A stretch of 19,670 nt of DNA from an uncultured Caryophanales bacterium (lineage in GTDB: Bacteria; Bacillota_I; Bacilli_A; RFN20; CAG-826): NCBI GenBank assembly GCA_946404585.1, contig CAMJEC010000011.1, forward strand, positions 1 through 19,670. Reading direction: 5' to 3'. Below are positions 1 to 7,625 of this stretch, in pieces. Position numbers and translations under genes: made by a program. How positions within the stretch are numbered: the stretch's first letter is position 1; each line of letters begins with the position of its first letter. A model generated the notes under the pieces. That model did no database searches. It saw nothing but the letters and a program-made list of their open reading frames with translations, and was not told where the DNA came from.

Positions 1-663
1 GCTTTCTCTAATGAAGACGGCTATCAAATGGTGATATATGACGTGCACAATTCTATGGAATTGTTTAGAAAAGACCTTTTTGAAGAAGCCGCTGATGGCT
101 TAGCCAATCCAATTTATAAATATATGGTCTACTCATATTTCTATGAAATTAAAGATGAGAAACTTGCTTTAGTAGTTTGCAATGGCATGGCTAGTAGACA
201 AGTGTATGACTATGCTTTTGTCAGCTATTCCGCTGAAAGTGGTGTCACTTTCCAACTACAAAATATGTATGATATTGATCACATGACACTTACTTCTATT
301 AAAGAAGGCGAAACCGTAATTACCCCTAGTGTTGTGCAAGATAAACAAGTTTATTCTTTGAAAAAAGGTGTTAAATACGCAATTGACTTTGAAATCATAA
401 GAAAAGAAAACCCTGATTTAGATAAAGTTATCAAAGCATATAATAGCAATGAAAAATCTCTCCCAGCCAATGGTATCTATCCTGCATTAGGCGATGCGCT
501 TGCACCTGAAACTGTGGCAAAATTTGTTTCCGTTCCTAGCCAAACTAATTACTTTGGTACTTATACATTAGAATTGACACTACCTGAAGATGCAGCGAAT
601 GAAAGCTTTTTCAAAGTCACCTATTGTGGTCTCTCTTTCCAAATCAATTACACAGTCATTTAA
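1..663 (+). CDS. Unknown protein, 3' part only
   Basis: The reading frame is open from the first base of the window and ends at TAA 661-663, so about 220 C-terminal residues are visible and the true start lies upstream. The ATG at 28 has no ribosome binding site before it and is probably internal. I do not recognise the family. The visible part is rich in alternating hydrophobic and Tyr/Phe residues (for example YKYMVYSYFYEI, FQLQNMYDIDHMTL), which suggests beta structure. It ends in a strand-rich segment (TYTLELTLPED, FKVTYCGLSFQINYTVI) that could be an immunoglobulin-like or other beta-sandwich domain of a surface or secreted protein; that reading is inference. No membrane segment is visible here. 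It is followed by a small hairpin and then the rnj promoter region, so it probably ends its own transcription unit. Confidence 0.75.
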   Translation, partial: AFSNEDGYQMVIYDVHNSMELFRKDLFEEAADGLANPIYKYMVYSYFYEIKDEKLALVVCNGMASRQVYDYAFVSYSAESGVTFQLQNMYDIDHMTLTSIKEGETVITPSVVQDKQVYSLKKGVKYAIDFEIIRKENPDLDKVIKAYNSNEKSLPANGIYPALGDALAPETVAKFVSVPSQTNYFGTYTLELTLPEDAANESFFKVTYCGLSFQINYTVI

Positions 664-674
664 TAGCCTATTTA

Positions 675-693
675 TTTGCTAAATATTAGCAAA
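675..693 (+). terminator. Weak hairpin after the first gene
   Basis: A perfect 8-bp inverted repeat, TTTGCTAA / TTAGCAAA, with a 3-nt ATA loop lies 12 bases after the stop at 663. It is AT-rich and lacks a following T run, so it is at best a weak terminator or an mRNA 3'-end stabiliser. Confidence 0.35.
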
Positions 694-733
694 GTAGTCA
701 TGTTGCAAACTGCTTATATCTTTTAATATTAAA

Positions 734-760
734 AACTTAAAGGTATAATATCTTTAAGTT
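734..760 (+). promoter_or_regulatory. Promoter -10 within an inverted repeat, upstream of rnj
   Basis: A perfect -10 hexamer TATAAT (744-749) sits at the centre of a perfect 9-bp inverted repeat: AACTTAAAG (734-742), a 9-nt spacer, then CTTTAAGTT (752-760). No good -35 box is found at the usual spacing; 721-726 is TTTTAA. A start near 756 would give a leader of about 30 nt carrying the AAAGGAG ribosome binding site (775-781). The placement suggests an operator covering the polymerase site, but AT-rich DNA yields such repeats more easily than average. Confidence 0.5.
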
Positions 761-787
761 GAAACATACTAATGAAAGGAGAACACT

Positions 788-2476
788 GTGGAAGACATTA
801 TTAAGGTGTCCGCTTTAGGCGGGCTAGATGAAAATGGCCGTGACTGTTATGTGATTGAAATCAATAATGATATCTTTGTTATTGATGCTGGTTTAGCCTT
901 ACCTGATAAAACCATTCCTGGTGTCGACTACCTTTTAGCAAACGCTCAATATCTTATTAATAATAAGGATAGAGTAAAAGCGTATATTATGACTCATGCT
1001 CATGATGAAAACATGGGTGCTTTAAAATATTTCTATGATGACGCTCCAGCGCCAATTATTTGTACACGCTTTACCAAACACGTTATTGAGACCCAATTCA
1101 ATTTCAATACATTAAGAATTCCATTAGAATTCAAAGTCATCCCACCAACAAGCGCTTTAGAGATCGCTGGTAGAAAATTTCATTTTTTCCAAACATCTCA
1201 TAACGCTGCTTATTCCTTTGGTGTGGCTATTGAAACTAGTAAAGGCAATATCGTTTATACAAGTGACTTTATTGTCGACTATTCAGTTAAAATCCCAGCC
1301 TATATCTTTGATATGAAGGCTTTAAGTGTCCTCAGTGAAAGACCAACATTCTTATTAATGAGTGAAAGTAAAGGTGCTAACCACGAAGGTTATTGCTCAC
1401 CACATCACCGTGTCACTCCTTTGATTGAAAAGTACTTTAGTAACGCTAATAAAAGAATTTTTATTGACTGCTTCTGGCAGAACTTCTTCCGTATTAGTGA
1501 AATCATTGACTTATGTATTGAAAATAATAAGAAGATCTTCTTCTATAACGATTTCACTAGAACCATCATGAAGATGCTTATGGAATTCAATCCATCTCGT
1601 ATCCCAGTGGATATCATCGTGTCTAAAGAAGACTTATTAAGAGTAAGAGAACAAGAGCTCGTCATATTAATGCTTGGTAAGGGCGAAGAACTCTACCAAG
1701 AACTCATCAGAGTAGTGGACGGCACTAACGAAGACAAACGTATTCGTTTAACAAAACGCGATATCTTCATCAATGCCGGCTTACCGACACCAACATTAGA
1801 AACTATTGCGACACGTAGCATTGATTACCTCTATCGTACCGGGGCAGAGGTCGTGTGGATTAAAAAGAACCAAATTACCGCTATGCACCCAAGACAAGAT
1901 GACTTAAAATTCTTCTTATCTGTTTTAAAACCAAGATACTATTTACCAGTTCGTGGTAACTTCATTAACTTAATGGCTAACGCTAAACTAGCGTTATCAA
2001 TGGGCATTGGCTTAAATCACACGAATGTGTTTATCTTAGATAATGGCATGCAGCTTTGCTTCAATGAATTAGGTAGACCATCAATTCTTCCTAATAACCC
2101 TGCTATTATGCCAACTCACCCAATCTTAGTTGATGGTAGTGGCGTTTCTACTAATGTCGCGGAAAATATCGTTAACGACCGTCGTCAATTATCTGTTGAT
2201 GGTGTGGTCGTGATTGCCGTCACCGTTTCTATTGAAGAGAAACGTATTATTGCTGGTCCGGACTGTCAGATGAGAGGATTCGTCTACGTTAAAGAAGCTG
2301 AACCTCTTCTTAAATCAGTAGCGAATATTTTCGTTGATGAAGTAACAACCGCTTTATCGGTTAACAACACCGACTTCGAAGAAATTAAGGCCAATGCTCA
2401 AGAAAGAATACGTCGCTTCATTAAACGTGAAAACGGCCGTGAGCCAATGATCATTCCAATCATTGTTACCCGCTAA
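788..2476 (+). CDS. rnjB: RNase J-family protein, J2-like, degenerate active site
   Basis: This is a full-length RNase J (562 aa; the family is about 555): N-terminal metallo-beta-lactamase fold, beta-CASP domain, and the C-terminal domain ending in the typical PMIIPIIVTR. RNase J proteins perform 5' exonucleolytic and endonucleolytic mRNA decay and rRNA maturation, as a J1/J2 complex in Firmicutes. Several catalytic positions are altered. The HxHxDH motif reads HAHDEN (70-75), so Asp became Glu and the last His became Asn. The SDST-like motif is SESK (192-195). The HxSGH loop is ITAMH (363-367). The metal-ligand His of PxHGEY is Arg389 (PVRGNF). His138 and Asp160 are kept. It is therefore probably a low-activity or structural partner of a catalytic RNase J1 encoded elsewhere, as in Bacillus RNase J2; this is inference. 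The start is GTG 788 with AAAGGAG 6 nt before it. A strong terminator follows. Confidence 0.9.
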   Translation: MEDIIKVSALGGLDENGRDCYVIEINNDIFVIDAGLALPDKTIPGVDYLLANAQYLINNKDRVKAYIMTHAHDENMGALKYFYDDAPAPIICTRFTKHVIETQFNFNTLRIPLEFKVIPPTSALEIAGRKFHFFQTSHNAAYSFGVAIETSKGNIVYTSDFIVDYSVKIPAYIFDMKALSVLSERPTFLLMSESKGANHEGYCSPHHRVTPLIEKYFSNANKRIFIDCFWQNFFRISEIIDLCIENNKKIFFYNDFTRTIMKMLMEFNPSRIPVDIIVSKEDLLRVREQELVILMLGKGEELYQELIRVVDGTNEDKRIRLTKRDIFINAGLPTPTLETIATRSIDYLYRTGAEVVWIKKNQITAMHPRQDDLKFFLSVLKPRYYLPVRGNFINLMANAKLALSMGIGLNHTNVFILDNGMQLCFNELGRPSILPNNPAIMPTHPILVDGSGVSTNVAENIVNDRRQLSVDGVVVIAVTVSIEEKRIIAGPDCQMRGFVYVKEAEPLLKSVANIFVDEVTTALSVNNTDFEEIKANAQERIRRFIKRENGREPMIIPIIVTR

Positions 2477-2477
2477 G

Positions 2478-2503
2478 AAAAAGCACTGAAAAAAGTGCTT
2501 TTT
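2478..2503 (+). terminator. Rho-independent terminator of rnj
   Basis: A perfect 10-bp stem, AAAAAGCACT (2478-2487) and AGTGCTTTTT (2494-2503), with loop GAAAAA and a T run inside the 3' arm, begins 1 base after the rnj stop codon. It separates rnj from ftsK. Confidence 0.92.
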
Positions 2504-2518
2504 AATTTAAAAAAACGT

Positions 2519-2548
2519 TTGTCTTATGCGCACGTAGGCACTTATAAT
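2519..2548 (+). promoter_or_regulatory. ftsK promoter, predicted to start the mRNA at the ATG
   Basis: The -35 box is TTGTCT (2519-2524, 4 of 6 matches) and the -10 box is a perfect TATAAT (2543-2548), with an 18-bp spacer. Exactly 6 nt separate the -10 box from ATG 2555, so the expected transcription start coincides with the start codon and the mRNA would be leaderless. No Shine-Dalgarno sequence lies before this ATG. Confidence 0.7.
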
Positions 2549-2554
2549 ATTAAT

Positions 2555-5188
2555 ATGGCAAATAAAAAACCTTTCGTCGCGAATAAGAATCATTTTTATA
2601 TCTTCGTTGGCATAGCCATGTGTCTCATAACTGTCATCTTGTGCCTTAATACAGGCCCAGTTGCCCGTTATGCTGCATTTCCTTTTGTCTATGCTTTCGG
2701 CGCTCTTTCTTATGCCTTGTTTATCGCTGTTGCAGCGTTAGGCTTAAGATTCATCTTCGCTAAGAAATTTATCAAGATTAAATTCAATATTTATTTCTTT
2801 GCCTCATTAATCCTTATCGTTGCTGGATTTATGTTTTATGCACATTTCCAATCAATGGTCGCTCTTAATGAAGGCGAATATCTTGCCTTATCCACAAACA
2901 CTGAACTAAAGACTCATGACTTTAGAGAATGGTATAGTTCTTATTTTGATAATCGCTATTTCGATTTCGTGCAATATCCAATCTTAGGATTATTCTCCTT
3001 CCCATATGCCTCTGGCATCGTTGGCTATTTCCTAGTCGCTTTATTTAATAATTTATTTAATGTCTCATTTGGCGCTTTAATCGTCGCTATTATCTTAGCG
3101 GTTGTGGCCATCTTGCTTTACTTCTTACCTCTTATCCTTCGTGCTATCGGTAGAGAAAAAGAACCAAAAGCCGCAGTGGTTAAAGAAGAACAAGAAGAAA
3201 CAATTTCTGATATCTCTATGAATAAAAAGACCCCTCAAAAGGTCAGAAATATTGATGTTATCAAGGAAGCAAGTCAAATTGATCCAGATACATATGAAAG
3301 TGAAATTACTGGTACTCCTAGAAGAAGTGCAGCCATTTCATCTCCAACATTTATCCAACAAGATAGTGGCGCTAATAACTTTGGTATCAACGAAAATGGC
3401 ACCTTTGCTCCTGCACGTTTTAGAATTGACAACGGCCAACATAACATTCAACAAGAAGAAATCATTCCTGAAACGCAATCAGTCGAGCAACCACAAGAAC
3501 CTACTAAGAGTGAACAAATGCAACTCGACTTTAACGCTGTTCCTGAAGTTAACGAAGAATTAGTGCAAGCAAAACCTGTTTTTGAAGCTCCACAAGTGGC
3601 TCAACCAGCAGTCGCTCCTGCTCCAGTGGCACAACCAATGCCTGAAGTTAAGCCAATTGAACAACCAAAACCAAGAGAAAGAGTGAAATGGATTCAACCA
3701 AGTACTGAAGTACTTAATACATATGAAACTAGTGAACAACAGGCTTTAAACGAACGTGTCGCTAGTGAAAGAAAAGAAGTTATTGACCAAACCATTCAAA
3801 ACTTTGGTGTTGGCGCTCATGTTGAAGACTTTACTATCGGTCCAAGTGTTACGCGCTTTAATATCGCCTATGACCGTAACGTCTCCGCCCGTAGCGTGAA
3901 TAACTTAGTGCAAGATATCCAAATCCGTTTAGGTGGTGTTAGCGCGAGATTTGAATCTATCGTTGAAGGTCAATCCTCATCTGGTTTAGAAATTCCTAAT
4001 GCTTCTGTTACGACAGTTTCATTTAAAGATGTCTATAGTGACTTACCTGATGTTAAGAAACATCCATTAGCCGTGGCTTTTGGTAAAAATATTAAAGGTG
4101 AAACAATATTCGCTGACTTTGATGAATTCCCACACATCTTAATTGCTGGTACCACTGGTAGTGGTAAATCCATCTTTGTTAATTCCATCATCGTCACTTT
4201 AATCATGCGTAATTCACCAGATGATTTAAAACTCGTTTTAGTGGATCCAAAAAAAGTTGAAATGTCTCGTTATAAAGATATGCCTCACTTACTTTGCCCA
4301 ATCATCACTGATCCAAACGATGCGAAGACATTAATTGATAGATTATGTAAAGAAATGGAAGAAAGATATGCCTTGTTCTCTGATAATGGCTCCACCAACA
4401 TTAAAGAATTTAATGAAGATGCTCCAGGACTCGGTTTAGAAAAACTTCCATATATTGTTGTCGTCTTAGATGAATACGCTGATATCGTTGACCAATGTAA
4501 AGAAATATCTATGCCAGTTGTTTCTCTTGCGCAAAAAGCTAGAGCCTGTGGTATCCACTTATTAATTTCCACTCAACGTCCATCCACTAACGTCGTTACT
4601 GGTGTTATTAAAGCTAACTTACCAACGCACGTGGCTTTAATGACTGCAAGTAGTGTTGACTCTATCACCATCATTGGTGAAGGTGGTGCGGAAAAGCTTA
4701 TTGGTAAAGGCGATATGCTTGTCCAATCTCCTCTCGTCAGCCGTGTGGGTGTTGTGCGTTTACAAGGCTGCTTTATCCATCGTACTGAAATCTCTCGTGT
4801 CGTTGGTTATTTAAAAGAACACTATGAAACTCACTATGATGAGAAATTCCTTAACTTAGAAGAAGAGGCCACTCAAGCGGCCAATGAATATATGCAAACC
4901 CCAGAATTTAAGGAACATGGTAATACTGAAGAAGAACGTTACCAATCCATTAAAGAATGGGTTATGAGCCAAGAATTCATGTCTATTTCACGTATTCAAC
5001 GTGAATGTGGCGTTGGTTTTAACCGCGCTGGTAGATTCTTCCTCCGTTTACAAAGTGAAGGGGTCGTTGGTAACGAAACCGAAGGTAACAAAGGCTGCAG
5101 AGTTTTAGTGCAAGATAAATTTGGCTCCTCTAATGAAGAAAGTGTCGCCACAAGCGACGAACAAACTTATTTCAGGAGTGATGACTAA
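2555..5188 (+). CDS. ftsK: FtsK/SpoIIIE-family DNA translocase
   Basis: This is a septal, membrane-anchored ATPase that pumps chromosomal DNA during division (877 aa from ATG 2555). About five hydrophobic segments lie within the first 215 residues. A Glu/Gln/Pro-rich linker with QPAVAPAPVAQP-like stretches follows, then the alpha/beta motor with Walker A AGTTGSGKS (531-539) and Walker B VVVLDEYAD (Asp639, Glu640). It ends in the winged-helix gamma domain (ISRIQRECGVGFNRAGRFF), which in relatives reads polar DNA motifs. An in-frame GTG at 2495 would extend the protein by 20 residues, but that start lies inside the rnj terminator and upstream of the promoter, so I reject it. ATG 2555 lacks a ribosome binding site and fits leaderless translation. 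The stop TAA overlaps the pullulanase ATG by one base, which implies cotranscription and translational coupling. Confidence 0.95.
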   Translation: MANKKPFVANKNHFYIFVGIAMCLITVILCLNTGPVARYAAFPFVYAFGALSYALFIAVAALGLRFIFAKKFIKIKFNIYFFASLILIVAGFMFYAHFQSMVALNEGEYLALSTNTELKTHDFREWYSSYFDNRYFDFVQYPILGLFSFPYASGIVGYFLVALFNNLFNVSFGALIVAIILAVVAILLYFLPLILRAIGREKEPKAAVVKEEQEETISDISMNKKTPQKVRNIDVIKEASQIDPDTYESEITGTPRRSAAISSPTFIQQDSGANNFGINENGTFAPARFRIDNGQHNIQQEEIIPETQSVEQPQEPTKSEQMQLDFNAVPEVNEELVQAKPVFEAPQVAQPAVAPAPVAQPMPEVKPIEQPKPRERVKWIQPSTEVLNTYETSEQQALNERVASERKEVIDQTIQNFGVGAHVEDFTIGPSVTRFNIAYDRNVSARSVNNLVQDIQIRLGGVSARFESIVEGQSSSGLEIPNASVTTVSFKDVYSDLPDVKKHPLAVAFGKNIKGETIFADFDEFPHILIAGTTGSGKSIFVNSIIVTLIMRNSPDDLKLVLVDPKKVEMSRYKDMPHLLCPIITDPNDAKTLIDRLCKEMEERYALFSDNGSTNIKEFNEDAPGLGLEKLPYIVVVLDEYADIVDQCKEISMPVVSLAQKARACGIHLLISTQRPSTNVVTGVIKANLPTHVALMTASSVDSITIIGEGGAEKLIGKGDMLVQSPLVSRVGVVRLQGCFIHRTEISRVVGYLKEHYETHYDEKFLNLEEEATQAANEYMQTPEFKEHGNTEEERYQSIKEWVMSQEFMSISRIQRECGVGFNRAGRFFLRLQSEGVVGNETEGNKGCRVLVQDKFGSSNEESVATSDEQTYFRSDD

Positions 5189-7317
5189 TGGTTAGTTATT
5201 TAAAGGCTAAGTTATTCTCCTGGAGAAGGATTAATGTCGTTTTATTCACCGACATCCCTCGCCCTGAAAAACTCAAAGTTTCTTTATATAAAGAAGAGCA
5301 ACTAATCAAAAAAGAAACCGCTCATTTTACTTCCATAAATAACATCTATATCTTTGATATCAATCTCGATAAAGATTACGAATTAGGCAAAAACTATCGT
5401 TTACTTGTTGGTGATTTACAGTGTACCAATATTGATGTTAATGATGCGATTTATTTTAAAGACTTTGATGAGCGCTTTTTTTATGAAAAAGAAGACTTAG
5501 GCAGTAACTACACTAAAGAAGCCACTGAATTTGTGATGTGGGCCCCTTTAGCCAGTGAAGTTAAGATCAAATTAATCTCTCCAAAAGATGAAGTTATTAT
5601 CTATGAAATGGCGAGAGAAGATAAAGGTATCTACCGCCTCAAAATAAATGGAAATTTATTAAACTACAAATACCGTTATATCATCAATAACTCTGGTGTG
5701 GTCACTGAGGCTAAAGACCTATATGGTAAGGAAGTTAGTTTAAATAGTGAATATTCTGTGGTTATTGACACCGATGTCTTACTTAAAATCAAGAATGTAA
5801 AGCCAGAAACCACAATCAATAATTATGTTGATGCCGTTATTTATGAAACTCATATTCGTGATTTAAATGAAGGTAATTACAATAACACTGTTAATAAAGG
5901 TAAATTCGCCGGTTTTGCGGAAACTAATCGCCAAACAGTAGGGGGTAATCCCGCTGGTTTGGATTACATTAAATATCTTGGTTTTACCCATGTACAAATC
6001 CAACCAGTTTTAGACTTTGATTCTAAGGATGATATTAAGACTAGTGACTGGTATAACTGGGGCTATGATACATTATCTTTCTTCGCTCTTGAAGGTAGTT
6101 ACGCTCTTCATCCAGAAGTGCCTGCTTCACGCATCTTAGAGTTCAAAGAAATGGTCAATAAATATCATGAAAATGACTTAAGAATTATTATGGATGTGGT
6201 TTATAACCACATTTATGAATATGAAAACAGTGACTTTGAAAAGACTGTCCCGCATTATTATTTTAGACGTAGAAGAAACCATTATCTTTCTAATGCCTCA
6301 GGATGTGGCAATGACTTCGCTAGTGAAAGAAAGATGGCTAGTAAAATCATCGTCGATAGTGTGAAATATCTTTTCAAATACTTTGATATTGATGGCTTAA
6401 GATTTGATCTGATGGGCTTACTTGATATTAATACAGTGAAAGCCTGTTACAAGGAAGCTAGAAAGATCAAAGAAGACGCTATCTTATATGGTGAAGGCTG
6501 GGATATGGGTGAAGAATTGCCTAGTGAAGAAAAGGCCAGTAAAAATAACGCCGCATTACTTAAAGAGTTTGGCTTCTTTAATGATTCGTACCGTGATATT
6601 GTTAAAGGTCCATCTTCATCATTTAATCTTCATGAAAAAGGCTATATATGTGGTAACACTGACTATGTCTTTGGCTTAGATTATGCCTTCCATGCATCAG
6701 TATTACCTTTATCCTACCAACCAATGTTTAATACCGCTAATCAAAGCATCAATTATCTTGAATGTCATGATAATAGTACGCTTTTTGATAAATTGCTCGT
6801 TTCTAACGCGTTTGAAGAAGAAAAAGTGCTCTTAGATAGAGTGAATCTCGCTAATCACATTTTACTTCTTTCGTTCGGTGTTCCTTTAGTGCACGCTGGT
6901 CAAGAGATTGGTCAGAGCAAAGATGGACTAGACAACACCTACAAGACGATAGGCGTCAATAACCTTAACTATCGTCTCATTGATGAACGTTTTGACATGG
7001 TCAATCGTTTCCGTCTTTTCAATATCCTGCGGAAGAAACTTGCTTACACACATCTTTTCAAACCAGAAGAGATTAAGAATGTTTTCGAAATCTCTCACTG
7101 GGACAATGGTGTTTATCTATTGAGTGCGAAAAATAAGAACATCATTGATAACGAAAAGGAATTTGTCATTCTTATCAATCCAAAGACCGAAAAGATTCCA
7201 GTGGAGTTAGATAATTACTACACTGAATATAACGGCGTGGATGATGATAGGGCGACAACTGTAAAAAATAGTCTTCTTCCTGGGTGTTCAGTAAAGATGT
7301 TATTTCTTAAGAAATAA
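5188..7317 (+). CDS. Type I pullulanase (alpha-glucan debranching), GH13
   Basis: The enzyme hydrolyses alpha-1,6 branches in glycogen- or pullulan-like glucans. Its 709 aa fit type I pullulanases such as Bacillus AmyX. The N-terminal region is beta-rich, followed by a CBM48-like segment (EFVMWAPLASEVKIKLI). The catalytic barrel carries the pullulanase signature YNWGYD (from 289), GH13 region I MDVVYNH, the nucleophile in DGLRFDLMG (Asp407), the acid/base in YGEGW (Glu436) and the third carboxylate in HDN (Asp528). No signal peptide is seen, so it should act in the cytoplasm on stored or imported glucan. The ATG overlaps the ftsK stop (TAATG, 5186-5190), with AGGAG at 5174-5178. No other glycogen gene is visible in the window, so its place behind ftsK looks like operon drift. 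Confidence 0.92.
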   Translation: MVSYLKAKLFSWRRINVVLFTDIPRPEKLKVSLYKEEQLIKKETAHFTSINNIYIFDINLDKDYELGKNYRLLVGDLQCTNIDVNDAIYFKDFDERFFYEKEDLGSNYTKEATEFVMWAPLASEVKIKLISPKDEVIIYEMAREDKGIYRLKINGNLLNYKYRYIINNSGVVTEAKDLYGKEVSLNSEYSVVIDTDVLLKIKNVKPETTINNYVDAVIYETHIRDLNEGNYNNTVNKGKFAGFAETNRQTVGGNPAGLDYIKYLGFTHVQIQPVLDFDSKDDIKTSDWYNWGYDTLSFFALEGSYALHPEVPASRILEFKEMVNKYHENDLRIIMDVVYNHIYEYENSDFEKTVPHYYFRRRRNHYLSNASGCGNDFASERKMASKIIVDSVKYLFKYFDIDGLRFDLMGLLDINTVKACYKEARKIKEDAILYGEGWDMGEELPSEEKASKNNAALLKEFGFFNDSYRDIVKGPSSSFNLHEKGYICGNTDYVFGLDYAFHASVLPLSYQPMFNTANQSINYLECHDNSTLFDKLLVSNAFEEEKVLLDRVNLANHILLLSFGVPLVHAGQEIGQSKDGLDNTYKTIGVNNLNYRLIDERFDMVNRFRLFNILRKKLAYTHLFKPEEIKNVFEISHWDNGVYLLSAKNKNIIDNEKEFVILINPKTEKIPVELDNYYTEYNGVDDDRATTVKNSLLPGCSVKMLFLKK

Positions 7318-7337
7318 CTAGCCAAGGAGAGAGGAAT

Positions 7338-7622
7338 ATGATTTCCACCATTACGTTGTTGGGTCAAGCTAGCGACGCTATAGCAGACCATCCTATGTTC
7401 CGTTACATCGATATCGAGTCACGTGAACCTTTTGAAGAAAATTCTTTCTTCAGCAAAATCCCAGTTATGTACTGGGATAGATCAAGCTCTAATCCATTAC
7501 TACGTATCCCAAATGGACATTTTGTGGTAATATTTGGTAGATTAGAGTCTCATCCAACATTGGGGCTTTATGTCCTTGCGGAACAAATCCGCCATTTCAG
7601 TTCTAACTTAAAAACAAAGTAA
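7338..7622 (+). CDS. Small SSB-like OB-fold protein (putative)
   Basis: A 94-residue protein with a strong ribosome binding site (AAGGAG, 7324-7329). By eye its order of motifs follows the single-stranded DNA-binding protein fold: ISTITLLGQ resembles the first strand (NRVVLVGR), KIPVMYWDR the FINCVTWRR strand with its Trp, NGHFVVIFGRLES the KGSLAGVDGRLQT strand, and LYVLAEQIRHFSS the last VTEVQAESVQFLE strand. It lacks a disordered linker and the acidic C-terminal tip of a normal SSB, so it is unlikely to be the main replication SSB. A role in competence, repair or nucleic-acid binding is possible but not shown. It lies in the ftsK-pullulanase-plsC run, 20 bases after the pullulanase stop and 3 bases before plsC. 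The family call is inference from motif pattern. Confidence 0.6.
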   Translation: MISTITLLGQASDAIADHPMFRYIDIESREPFEENSFFSKIPVMYWDRSSSNPLLRIPNGHFVVIFGRLESHPTLGLYVLAEQIRHFSSNLKTK

Positions 7623-7625
7623 ACT

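Noticed and set aside
2495..2554. Longer ftsK start at GTG 2495
   Set aside because: It lies inside the 3' arm of the rnj terminator and upstream of the ftsK promoter, and the added residues do not look like a protein N-terminus of the family.
4285..4572. Minus-strand open frame inside ftsK
   Set aside because: It lies opposite the conserved motor domain including Walker B, and has no ribosome binding site or family resemblance.
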